Shown in pieces: positions 7,923 to 14,559 of a stretch of DNA of 15,496 nt (position 1 is the stretch's first letter; each line of letters begins with the position of its first letter). This DNA is from Ruminococcaceae bacterium UBA3220 (lineage in GTDB: Bacteria; Bacillota; Clostridia; Oscillospirales; Acutalibacteraceae). Position numbers and translations under genes: made by a program. Location of the stretch: positions 5,515 through 21,010 of the forward strand of contig DEWC01000092.1 of the NCBI GenBank assembly GCA_002363095.1, given 5' to 3'. The notes beneath the pieces are model-generated. The model had not been told where the DNA came from and searched no databases. It saw only the letters and a list, made by a program, of their open reading frames with translations.

Positions 7923-8616
7923 TCGTTTCTACCTCGCTTTCCGCCGTTTGCTCGCAGGAAACCTTGCCGCAAATTCCCCTTGAAGGACAGTTCTCGCAAC
8001 CGATTGTCTCGACAACAGTCTTGCCTTTTTTCTTTGCGAGGGCATTGGAGGCGGCTATAAGCATACCGAAAACAAAAAATCCGCCCGGAGGGAGAAGAAA
8101 GATTATCATAGGGGCGATATGGCCTTTTGTAACCGCTATATCGAAGATAGTACCGTTGCCTAAAAACTCCCTAATCATACCCATAAGGGTGAGGGTGCAG
8201 GTAAATCCGATTCCCATTCCGAGACCGTCAAGAATACTCGGTACGACCGCGTTTTTGGAGGCGAACATCTCGGCGCGCGCAAGAATTATACAGTTAACAA
8301 CTATAAGCGGAAGGAATATGCCGAGCGCCTTGTCAATGCTCGGAGTAAACGCCTTTACAAGCATTTGAACAACCGATACAAAACCGGCGATAATTGTTAT
8401 AAAGGCGGGTATTCTTACCTTATTTGGAATAACATTTCGAAGAAGTGATATAACGGCGTTTGAGCAGATAAGAACAATTGTTGCAGCAATGCCCATTCCG
8501 ACGCCGTTAATTGCCGCGGTGGTTACCGCCAGCGTAGGACATGTGCCGAGCACGAGGCGAAGGGTCGGGTTTTCGTTTATAATTCCGTTTGTGAGTGTTT
8601 TGAGATTTTTATTCAT
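7915..8616 (-). CDS. rnfE: Rnf electron transport complex subunit E
   Basis: RnfE is the paralogue and partner of RnfA in the membrane. The 233-residue protein has the RnfA/E fold with about six helices and the paired signatures LVLGTCPTLAVTTAA (about 22-36) and LPLIVVNCIILARAEMF, each with a cysteine expected to ligate the shared membrane iron-sulphur cluster. Beyond the last helix a hydrophilic tail of about 45 residues holds four closely spaced cysteines (CENCPSRGICGKVSC), which is not part of the membrane fold. It overlaps rnfG and rnfA by 8 nt each, so translation is probably coupled. Confidence 0.95.
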   Translation of the reverse strand: MNKNLKTLTNGIINENPTLRLVLGTCPTLAVTTAAINGVGMGIAATIVLICSNAVISLLRNVIPNKVRIPAFITIIAGFVSVVQMLVKAFTPSIDKALGIFLPLIVVNCIILARAEMFASKNAVVPSILDGLGMGIGFTCTLTLMGMIREFLGNGTIFDIAVTKGHIAPMIIFLLPPGGFFVFGMLIAASNALAKKKGKTVVETIGCENCPSRGICGKVSCEQTAESEVETNE

Positions 8617-9211
8617 CCTTGCCCGCCTCCTCGTTTTTTATTATTTCATTAAAGCGCTCTCTCGCGCTGTTTACCGCTTTTGTAACCGCCTTTGAAGAAA
8701 TGGTCGCGCCGGTTACCGCCCTTACGGTGTTATCGGGCTTCGACGCGGAATTTTTATCGACCTTAATTTCCTTTTCAGCCGAAAGGCGCGAAAACTGTTT
8801 ATACCAGTCCTCTTTGCCGGTATTTTGACCGAGACCCGGGGTTTCGCTAGTGGCGTCAAGTACCTTGACGGCGGTTACGGTTCCGTCCGTTTTGATGCCG
8901 GTCATAACCTTGACATCTCCGCCGTAGCCTTTTTCGGAAGTAACAAATATGTAGCCTATAACCTTGCCGCTTTTGTCAAGCGCTTTATACTCTCTTCCGC
9001 TGACAATATCAATATCCTCGTATTTATCGGCTTTCAGTACCTCGCTCATAGACTCCTGTTGCTGTTTGTCTTCAATCGCATCAATTCTGCTTTCGGTAAG
9101 CAAATTTGTTCCGGCAAGCGCGGCGGTAACAACAACGCAAATCGCCATTATAACAACCGTCGGAATGAGAATGTCTTTTGAGCGGGCAAAGAAACTGTTT
9201 TTGTTATCCAT
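8609..9211 (-). CDS. rnfG: Rnf electron transport complex subunit G (covalent FMN protein)
   Basis: RnfG carries a covalently bound FMN and sits mainly on the outer face, held by one N-terminal helix (about 13-35). The 200-residue protein contains the FMN_bind domain with GYIFVTSEKGYGGDVKV and SETPGLG. Near the C-terminus is VTGATISSKAV, whose threonine in TGAT is the expected FMN attachment site. The attachment needs an ApbE-type flavin transferase, which is not in this window. The tail is basic/acidic (ARERFNEIIKNEEAGKDE). It overlaps rnfD and rnfE by 8 nt each. Confidence 0.95.
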   Translation of the reverse strand: MDNKNSFFARSKDILIPTVVIMAICVVVTAALAGTNLLTESRIDAIEDKQQQESMSEVLKADKYEDIDIVSGREYKALDKSGKVIGYIFVTSEKGYGGDVKVMTGIKTDGTVTAVKVLDATSETPGLGQNTGKEDWYKQFSRLSAEKEIKVDKNSASKPDNTVRAVTGATISSKAVTKAVNSARERFNEIIKNEEAGKDE

Positions 9212-10178
9212 TTTCCTTTACCCCCTTAACTCCAAACGGCCTTCTTGCCGTCAGTTTATTTATATGAGGTACAAGAATGTTCATAATGATAATGGAATAG
9301 GAAACGCCTTCCGGCAGGCTTCCCCATTTTCTTATGGCAAATGTTATAAGTCCGCACCCGATACCGAAAACAAGTTTCCCCAAATCGGTTGTCGGGCTTG
9401 TAACATAGTCGGTTGCCATAAATATCGCGCCCAAAAACAGTCCGCCCGATAAAAGATAAAATGCTGTTATTCTAAGGTCAAACCCGTAAAACAGATAGGT
9501 CATAACCGCTACCGTTCCGATAAATGAAACCGGGATTATCGGCTTTATAACCTTGCGGATGATAAGATAAAGCCCGCCTAAGATAAGAAGCATTGCCGAA
9601 ACCTCGCCTATCGAACCGCTTTTGTTTCCGAAAAACATTTCTTTAAGGCTGTAATCCGCGCCGTTTTTCAGAGTTTCAAAAGGTATCGCGAGAGGCGTGG
9701 CGCTCGTTATCGTGCCTTGTTCGCCTACTATTTTGTGCGTAAAGGGCTCAAGGTAGGTCGTAAGATAACTCGGGAAGGATACAAGAAGAATAATTCGAGC
9801 CGCCATGGCGGGGTTTACGAAGTTGTGTCCTAACCCTCCGAACATCTGCTTTACAACGATTATCGCCGCAAAAGAGCCGATAACCGCTATCCACAGCGGT
9901 GTTTTAGGCGGCAGATTCATACCGAGCAAAAGTCCCGTAACAATCGCCGAAAAATCGCCTACAGACTGCGGTTTTTTCAAAATCAGGTTCCATAAAAATT
10001 CAAACAGTACAGACGAAATTACGCAGGTACAAACGATAAACGCCGCATTAAGCCCGAACAGCATACAACCGACAATCGTTGCCGGAAGAAGGGCGATAAC
10101 AACATCCATCATTATCCCGCTTGTCGTATCTTCGTGGCGTATATGCGGAGAGGAAGAAACATTTAACATATTATTCAT
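9204..10178 (-). CDS. rnfD: Rnf electron transport complex subunit D (covalent FMN membrane protein)
   Basis: RnfD is a large membrane subunit with covalently bound FMN that takes part in ion translocation. From ATG 10178 it has 324 residues, starting MNNMLNVSSSPHIRHEDTT, which matches the family N-terminus (SPH). The frame is open 33 codons further upstream, but that part overlaps rnfC and is not family-like. AGGAGG precedes the chosen ATG by about 9 nt. About ten hydrophobic helices are visible. TSATPLA (near the middle) is the flavinylation motif, with threonine as the expected FMN site. The ATG overlaps the rnfC stop as ATGA, and the 3' end overlaps rnfG by 8 nt. Confidence 0.95.
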   Translation of the reverse strand: MNNMLNVSSSPHIRHEDTTSGIMMDVVIALLPATIVGCMLFGLNAAFIVCTCVISSVLFEFLWNLILKKPQSVGDFSAIVTGLLLGMNLPPKTPLWIAVIGSFAAIIVVKQMFGGLGHNFVNPAMAARIILLVSFPSYLTTYLEPFTHKIVGEQGTITSATPLAIPFETLKNGADYSLKEMFFGNKSGSIGEVSAMLLILGGLYLIIRKVIKPIIPVSFIGTVAVMTYLFYGFDLRITAFYLLSGGLFLGAIFMATDYVTSPTTDLGKLVFGIGCGLITFAIRKWGSLPEGVSYSIIIMNILVPHINKLTARRPFGVKGVKENG

Positions 10179-11500
10179 TGCTTTTTCCTCCTTAGTTCTG
10201 CCTTTGCAAGTCTCATAACCTGTGTGAGCGGCCGTTTGGCAGGGCATACATATGAACAACTTCCGCATTCCATACAAAGGTTGATATTGAGCTTTTCGTA
10301 TCGCCCGGTGTCGCCTATACGGCTTGCCGCCTCAACATTTGCCGGCGTAAGCCCCATTGGACATTTATCGGCACATCTTCCGCAACGGATACACGGTGTA
10401 GACGGTGCGGTACTCGAAGGATTTAGTACCAGTACAGCGTTTGTTCGTTTTTCGATAACTCCCTCACCGTCGATAACCGAAACGCCCATCATTGGACCGC
10501 CCATTATTATCTTGCTGAATGAGTCGTCTACTCCGCCGCAAAAATCAATAATATCGGATACTCTTGTTCCGATCGGCGCCATAACATTCTGAGGTTTTTT
10601 CACGGCGGTTCCCTCAAAGGTGATACGCTTGGAAACAAGAGGCATTCCCGTTTTGATAAACCTGTAAAGCGTGCCGAGACTTGTAACATTCATAACAATA
10701 CAACCGACATCGCTCGGAAGTTTTCCGGGCGGTAACTGCCGACCCGTCGCCGAATAGATGATGACCTTTTCTGCGCCCTGAGGATATTTTGTAGGCAATT
10801 TCATAAGCTTGACGGTATCGTCCTTGTCACGCTTGTCGGTCGCCATTTCATACAGTTTTTTAATTGCTTTCGGCTTGTTTGCCTCAACGCAAATTACGAC
10901 CCGTTCGAGTTTGAACACCTTTTTGATAAGGTATATCGCCTCAATAACATCGTCATAATTCTCCATACACTCCCGGTAATCAGAGGTGATATACGGCTCG
11001 CATTCCGCCGCGTTTACGACAAGTGTGTCGATTTTTGCGTTTTTGGGCGGGTTAAGTTTTATGTGGGTCGGGAAACCGGCGCCGCCGAGTCCTACAAGAC
11101 CGCAAAGTCGGGCTGCCTCGACAAGAGCCTTTTTCGAGCGAACGGGGAAGGGTTTTAAAGAGGGGTCCGCTTCCATATTTCCGTCCGAGTCGATTTCGAT
11201 AACCTCGGTTGGTTTGCCGTATAATTCTTTAACCGTAACCGCCGCAACCGTTCCCGAAACACTGGAATGTATCGGTGCAGAAACGGGAGCTTCGCTGTCG
11301 GCAATCTTTGTTCCGACATAAACTTTGTCTCCTGCTTTAACGGTTGGCTTACAGGGAGCGCCGATATGCATAACGACCGGGATAAACACCTTTTCAGGGG
11401 TTATATTAACCGTTTCCGTCTCGGCGGTTCCTTTGAAGTGCGGTAAAGAAATACCGGCTCTGATTCTTTTTACAGGGGATAAAATTCTCTCTTTACTCAT
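10175..11500 (-). CDS. rnfC: Rnf electron transport complex subunit C (NADH-binding)
   Basis: RnfC is the peripheral cytoplasmic subunit that binds NAD(H) and FMN and completes ferredoxin:NAD+ oxidoreduction. From ATG 11500 it has 441 residues. An open extension to 11530 is rejected because GGAGG sits 5 nt before ATG 11500. Visible features are the N-terminal barrel-sandwich part (GAPCKPTVKAGDKVYVGTKI), the glycine-rich nucleotide/flavin region GLVGLGGAGFPTHIKL (about 110-125), the NAAECEPYIT block, and two [4Fe-4S] motifs near the C-terminus, CIRCGRCADKCP (from residue 370) and CMECGSCSYVCP (from 409). It is the first gene of the operon, and its stop overlaps the rnfD start (ATGA). Confidence 0.96.
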   Translation of the reverse strand: MSKERILSPVKRIRAGISLPHFKGTAETETVNITPEKVFIPVVMHIGAPCKPTVKAGDKVYVGTKIADSEAPVSAPIHSSVSGTVAAVTVKELYGKPTEVIEIDSDGNMEADPSLKPFPVRSKKALVEAARLCGLVGLGGAGFPTHIKLNPPKNAKIDTLVVNAAECEPYITSDYRECMENYDDVIEAIYLIKKVFKLERVVICVEANKPKAIKKLYEMATDKRDKDDTVKLMKLPTKYPQGAEKVIIYSATGRQLPPGKLPSDVGCIVMNVTSLGTLYRFIKTGMPLVSKRITFEGTAVKKPQNVMAPIGTRVSDIIDFCGGVDDSFSKIIMGGPMMGVSVIDGEGVIEKRTNAVLVLNPSSTAPSTPCIRCGRCADKCPMGLTPANVEAASRIGDTGRYEKLNINLCMECGSCSYVCPAKRPLTQVMRLAKAELRRKKQ

Positions 11501-11539
11501 TTTTTCCTCCAAACTGTAAAGGTACAACAATACTTATAT

Positions 11540-11568
11540 ATTTTATCATAGATTATCTATGTTTACAA
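11540..11568 (-). promoter_or_regulatory. rnf operon promoter with palindromic operator-like spacer
   Basis: On the minus strand TTGTAA (11563-11568), 17 nt, then TAAAAT (11540-11545), with an extended -10 TG. The spacer contains a perfect 15-nt palindrome, CATAGAT-T-ATCTATG (plus strand, 11547-11561). A dimeric regulator bound there would block RNA polymerase. The promoter reading is firm; the operator is inference. Confidence 0.65.
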
Positions 11569-11612
11569 GACTTTTTGAATCGCATTCATTGCATTTATTA
11601 AACAAAATGAAA

Positions 11613-11646
11613 TTCCTCCACGGGTCGAAACGACCGAGAGGAGGAA
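11613..11646 (-). terminator. Terminator after the zinc metallopeptidase gene
   Basis: TTCCTCC (11613-11619) pairs with GGAGGAA (11640-11646). Inside, CGGGTCG pairs with CGACCG, with one bulged G, around an AAA loop. On the minus strand the stem is followed by TTTCATTTTG. It separates this gene from the rnf promoter immediately downstream. Confidence 0.65.
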
Positions 11647-11664
11647 AAATAAATAATAATCGCG

Positions 11665-12366
11665 TTAATCCCTTCTGCCGCGGGTAAGGATAAGAAGCCG
11701 TAACAGTTGAAGAACAGAGGAAAAAAGGGCGGCGACATAGGTCATTGCGGCGGCGGTTAAAACCTTTCGCGCAACCGAGACCTCATCGTTGCCTAAGATT
11801 GCCGAATTTGAGAGTATTTTAAGCGCCCTTCTTGAAGCGTTGAACTCGACCGGCAGGGTAATAAGCTGGAAAAGAACGACAAAAGAGAAAAGTATAACGC
11901 CTATTTTCGCAAGTCCCATATTGCCGAGAATAAGCCCGAAGATAATAATCGGCCAGGAAAGCCACGAGCCGATGTTTGCCATCGGAACAGAAAGGGTCCG
12001 AAGTTTAAGCGGGGAGTAACCGACCTGATGTTGAATGGCATGCCCGCACTCATGCGCCGCAACGCCGACGGCGGCAATGGAGGCGGAACCGTAAACACTG
12101 TCAGAAAGCCTTAAAACCTTATCGCCGGGCGAATAATGGTCGGTAAGATTTCCTGTTACACGCTCAATTCTTACATCGTTTATACCGGCGCTTTGCAATA
12201 TTTCCCTTGCGCACTGTTCGGCGGTTATTCCGCGACGGTTAAAGGTTTTACTGTACCTTTTGAAGGTGGCTGAAACATTCAGCGAAGCGGCGGCGCATAT
12301 GAGAGCGCCTATAATTACCAAAATATATGTGGGGTCCCAAAAAAATCCCGGATAATACACAGTCAT
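11665..12366 (-). CDS. Membrane zinc metallopeptidase, YugP family (Zn_peptidase_2)
   Basis: A 233-residue membrane protein with the zincin motif HECGH (in AAHECGHAIQHQ, near residue 110), where the two histidines bind zinc and the glutamate is catalytic. The N-terminus starts YYPGFFWDPTY and runs into a membrane helix; two or three more hydrophobic helices follow the active site (about 128-180 and 205-225). This arrangement matches the YugP family, whose substrates are not established to my knowledge. The start is ATG 12366, with an in-frame TTG directly before it; AAAGAG close upstream is a weak binding site. The gene stands alone with its own promoter and terminator. Confidence 0.9.
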   Translation of the reverse strand: MTVYYPGFFWDPTYILVIIGALICAAASLNVSATFKRYSKTFNRRGITAEQCAREILQSAGINDVRIERVTGNLTDHYSPGDKVLRLSDSVYGSASIAAVGVAAHECGHAIQHQVGYSPLKLRTLSVPMANIGSWLSWPIIIFGLILGNMGLAKIGVILFSFVVLFQLITLPVEFNASRRALKILSNSAILGNDEVSVARKVLTAAAMTYVAALFSSVLQLLRLLILTRGRRD

Positions 12367-12415
12367 CAACTCTTTTTCGTTTTTCGGCGAATGTCACCGT
12401 TTATAGTATATGCTC

Positions 12416-12444
12416 ATTATACAATAAATTTTGTTCTGTTTCAA
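12416..12444 (-). promoter_or_regulatory. Sigma-A-type promoter for the zinc metallopeptidase gene
   Basis: On the minus strand TTGAAA (12439-12444), a 17-nt spacer and a perfect TATAAT (12416-12421). The leader before the coding start is about 45 nt. It is divergent from the tRNA promoter. Confidence 0.7.
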
Positions 12445-12481
12445 GTATCTGAAAATTTCGGGAGAAAATTTAAAATGGGAC

Positions 12482-12509
12482 TTGAAAAAAATCATAAGTG
12501 TGTTAAAAT
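12482..12509 (+). promoter_or_regulatory. Sigma-A-type promoter for tRNA-Val
   Basis: TTGAAA (12482-12487), a 16-nt spacer and TAAAAT (12504-12509) with an extended -10 TG at 12501-12502. Transcription would start about 5 nt before the mature tRNA. Confidence 0.6.
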
Positions 12510-12520
12510 AGGTGATACAC

Positions 12521-12597
12521 GGGGGCGTAGCTCAGCCGGTCAGAGCGCATGCTTGACATGCATGAGGTCATTGGTTCGATCCCAACCGTCCCCACCA
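12521..12597 (+). tRNA. tRNA-Val (anticodon GAC)
   Basis: A 77-nt cloverleaf. The acceptor stem GGGGGCG pairs with CGTCCCC. The D arm is GCTC-AGCCGGTCA-GAGC. The anticodon stem CATGC/GCATG encloses the loop TTGACAT, giving anticodon GAC, which reads GUC and GUU. The variable loop is AGGTC, the T arm is ATTGG-TTCGATC-CCAAC, and CCA is encoded. The first pair of the T stem is an A-C mismatch, a small oddity; the other stems are sound. Confidence 0.96.
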
Positions 12598-12599
12598 TC

Positions 12600-12639
12600 A
12601 AAAAAGAGTGATTTGTCTATCAGACAATCACTCTTTTTT
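12600..12639 (+). terminator. Terminator after tRNA-Val
   Basis: A long stem (12600-12618 with 12622-12639, one bulged T) closes a 3-nt loop (ATC) and ends in T6. The stem contains GTGAT and ATCAC at matching places, like the spacers of the array that begins a few bases later. Confidence 0.85.
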
Positions 12640-12643
12640 GCAC

Positions 12644-12822
12644 GATGTGTTCCGCTGCCGCGGAACGTGATGTACACTTCGTGCGTGATGTATCCTACGG
12701 AAGTGATGTGCGCCTTCGGCACGTGATGGAAGCGGAACACATCTCATCACTTTGCGGCAAAGCCGCAATACATCACTATGCCGTAAGCATATCATCACTT
12801 AGCCCTTGGGGGCAATCATCAC
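12644..12822. repeat. Two-armed hairpin ladder: GTGATG(T) spacers left, (A)CATCAC spacers right
   Basis: The left arm has GTGATG at 12667, 12685, 12703 and 12723. The right arm has its complement CATCAC at 12745, 12771, 12793 and 12817. Between spacers lie small palindromes, each different in sequence: GTTCCGC/GCGGAAC (12649-12666), CAC-TTC-GTG (12675-12683), TCC-TAC-GGA (12693-12701), GCGCC-TTC-GGCAC (12710-12722), TTGCGGC-AAA-GCCGCAA (12752-12768), TATGC/GCATA (12777-12791) and GCCC/GGGC (12802-12813). The centre (12729-12744) is a short unpaired loop. Pairing left spacers with right spacers would give four stacked rungs, with a hairpin protruding on each side between rungs. No gene is seen here. 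Confidence 0.8.
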
Positions 12823-12851
12823 TTTACAAACAAATAATAATATGCTATCAT
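12823..12851 (+). promoter_or_regulatory. Promoter for the four-helix-bundle gene
   Basis: TTTACA (12823-12828), a 17-nt spacer and TATCAT (12846-12851) with an extended -10 TG at 12843-12844. It begins on the base right after the last CATCAC spacer, so the array sits directly upstream of the -35 box and is outside this transcript. Confidence 0.5.
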
Positions 12852-12878
12852 CTTATAAGTAACTAATGGGGTGATATT

Positions 12879-13235
12879 GTGTCCGAATCAAAACTGCGTA
12901 ATCTTTCTATAGACTTTTCCGTTCAAATCATAAACCTTGTTAAAGATTTGAAATCAAAGCACGAATCTGTTATCTCTAATCAAATAGGGCGTTCAGGTAC
13001 CTCTATCGGCGCGAACATCTACGAAGCAAATTATGCGCAAGGTAAAAAAGATTTTATTTCTAAATTAGAAATCGCGCTAAAGGAAGCAAGCGAAACGGGA
13101 TATTGGCTTGAATTATTATTCAAAACAAATTATATTGACGAAACAACTTTTAAAACTTTAAGTAATCAATGCGCAACAATCCGTACGCTGTTAATCGCTT
13201 CCTGCAAAACCGCTAAATCAAACCAAAACAAGTAA
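12879..13235 (+). CDS. Four-helix-bundle protein, 23S-rRNA-intervening-sequence (Avd-like) family
   Basis: A 118-residue protein of the family first found in intervening sequences of 23S rRNA genes and related to the Avd accessory proteins of diversity-generating retroelements. The family core is visible as QIGRSGTSIGANIYEA (about residues 36-51) and DFISKLEIALKEASETGYWLELL (about 58-80); four amphipathic helices are predicted. Family members form pentameric barrels that bind nucleic acid in studied cases; the role of stand-alone copies is not established. The GTG start has GGGGTGA 4 nt upstream; no ATG fits. No reverse transcriptase, variable repeat or 23S gene is in the window. It lies directly after the hairpin array and has its own promoter and terminator. 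Confidence 0.88.
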   Translation: MSESKLRNLSIDFSVQIINLVKDLKSKHESVISNQIGRSGTSIGANIYEANYAQGKKDFISKLEIALKEASETGYWLELLFKTNYIDETTFKTLSNQCATIRTLLIASCKTAKSNQNK

Positions 13236-13243
13236 AAAACTCC

Positions 13244-13281
13244 CGGGCTTCCGCATTTTCACGGAAGCCCGATTTCTTTTT
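13244..13281 (+). terminator. Terminator after the four-helix-bundle gene
   Basis: A perfect 10-bp GC-rich stem CGGGCTTCCG/CGGAAGCCCG (13244-13253 with 13262-13271), an 8-nt loop and a T-rich tail. It begins 8 nt after the stop codon. Confidence 0.9.
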
Positions 13282-13341
13282 GTTATTCTTTATAATTCTC
13301 TATTTACTTATTTCTTCCGCACGGTTTTCAAGTGCGCGGTA

Positions 13342-13365
13342 GTCACTTAGCCCCTTGCGGCAAAT
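13342..13365 (+). repeat. Solo copy of the last hairpin-array unit
   Basis: TCACTTAGCCC (13343-13353) matches 12795-12805 exactly, and the following CTTGCGGCAAAT matches TTGGGGGCAAT with one insertion and one change. It keeps a GCC/GGC stem. It is an isolated remnant on the far side of the four-helix-bundle gene. Confidence 0.55.
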
Positions 13366-13371
13366 ATCTGC

Positions 13372-13411
13372 AAAAATCGTCTTTTGCAAGGTAGACAAAA
13401 GACGATTTTTT
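13372..13411. terminator. Bidirectional terminator downstream of the TraB/GumN-like gene
   Basis: A perfect 15-bp stem, AAAAATCGTCTTTTG with CAAAAGACGATTTTT (13372-13386 and 13396-13410), and a 9-nt loop. The A run on the left and T run on the right let it work on both strands; on the minus strand it lies 45 nt after the lipoprotein stop. Confidence 0.85.
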
Positions 13412-13455
13412 GGTACTAAATCCACTTTATTTATGTTGCTGGCGTAAAAGCTATT

Positions 13456-14430
13456 TTAATAATACACCCTCTCGAACTCAAAGCCTTCCTTTTTAAGCAA
13501 TGCAACTATACCGTCATCGCCCAAAAAATGCATTGTACCGACGGCAAAAAACACGGTTTTTCCGCTTTCAATATATTCCATTGCCTTTTTTGCCATACCG
13601 CGATTTCGCTCAGATACCATAACTTTATCGTATTTTTCAACGAGTTTTTCCTCTTCTTCGGTCAGATTTTCATATTCGTCCTGTTCCAAAAACTCTATTA
13701 TGTCCTCTTGGTCGCCTTTGAGCCACTTGCTATGGAGCGTCTTAATTCTGTCGGGGAATTCATCACTGTTATCGAGTTCGGATTGTATGGCAACCGTATA
13801 GTACTCGTCGGGAATCCCGGTGATAAGGCGGTATTGCAAGTCGGAACTTTCAACCTCGAGCACCTTGCGCTTAGCGGAGTACGCGTCCTTAATAAGCAGG
13901 GTGTCCATTGCCTTTTTCAGCGATAATCCCGATTTTTCGGCAAGTATCTGGCTGATAATCATTTCCCAAAATGCGGGACTTAAATACTCATAGTATTTGC
14001 TGTATTTATGCTCTTTTTTGAGGAATTCCTTCATTTTTGTATACAACTCTTTCGAAATATGGTCCTCAACGGTAGTGCCGTCCTCATAAATGAACATTTT
14101 TAGATCGGACTGTTGCTTCGAAATGTCTTTTTGATAGGCTTCGGTGTCAAATTCAACCGCTAAAGCGTCGCATTTTTTGAGGTAGGGTTGCAGGCGATTT
14201 AAAACTTCCTTGTTGCTTTTATCACCTAAATGAATGGTGCCGAAAAAGTATATTTCTCTGCCCTCACGGTCGGTCGCGCGCCAAAGCAGAGGGCATTCTT
14301 TCTTTTCGACAACGGCGGTCTTTTTATTTGACTGTGACGAATTTCCGCTTTTGTTGCTTTTGCAGGCAACAAGGTTTAAAACAACAGTAAAAATGAGTAA
14401 AACGGAAAAAAGCCTTTTGAGTTTTCCCAT
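13456..14430 (-). CDS. TraB/GumN family lipoprotein
   Basis: A 324-residue protein with a lipoprotein signal (MGKLKR, hydrophobic core, lipobox LVAC, C23), then a serine/asparagine/lysine linker to about residue 45. The TraB/GumN domain follows: LLWRAT and YFFGTIHLGD near the N-terminus (GxxHxG-type motif), AVEFD, and the C-terminal FAVGTMHFLGDDGIVALLKKEGFEFERV. The paired GTxH motifs are shared with the Tiki-like metalloprotease clan, so a metal-dependent peptidase outside the membrane is possible, but this is not shown for the bacterial proteins. AAGGGAGG lies 8 nt before ATG 14430. A TATAAT on the minus strand at 14454-14459 could be its -10, but no good -35 is seen. It is divergent from another lipoprotein gene. 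Confidence 0.88.
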   Translation of the reverse strand: MGKLKRLFSVLLIFTVVLNLVACKSNKSGNSSQSNKKTAVVEKKECPLLWRATDREGREIYFFGTIHLGDKSNKEVLNRLQPYLKKCDALAVEFDTEAYQKDISKQQSDLKMFIYEDGTTVEDHISKELYTKMKEFLKKEHKYSKYYEYLSPAFWEMIISQILAEKSGLSLKKAMDTLLIKDAYSAKRKVLEVESSDLQYRLITGIPDEYYTVAIQSELDNSDEFPDRIKTLHSKWLKGDQEDIIEFLEQDEYENLTEEEEKLVEKYDKVMVSERNRGMAKKAMEYIESGKTVFFAVGTMHFLGDDGIVALLKKEGFEFERVYY

Positions 14431-14559
14431 AAACGGAGCCTCCCTTAAATCGAATTATACCTTTTCCGGTCCTTGTCCGGAGCAAGGGTTATCAAACAAA
14501 TTCATATTACTATAAAGACTTTTAAAAATCAAGCAAAAGCCCGAAAAGCTTAAAAACAA

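Noticed and set aside
10179..10277. 33-codon N-terminal extension of rnfD
   Set aside because: It overlaps the iron-sulphur end of rnfC; AGGAGG before ATG 10178 and the family N-terminus support the shorter form.
12391..12726. Open frame of 111 codons on the plus strand across the tRNA and array
   Set aside because: It runs through a clear tRNA gene, its terminator and the hairpin array, and has no ribosome site or protein-like composition.
12644..12822. Spaced short repeats resembling a CRISPR array
   Set aside because: The repeated part is only 6-7 nt, the intervals are 11-20 nt and palindromic, the repeat is inverted in the right half, and no cas gene is present.
12879..13235. Diversity-generating retroelement
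   Set aside because: The protein is Avd-like, but there is no reverse transcriptase and no template/variable repeat pair in the window.
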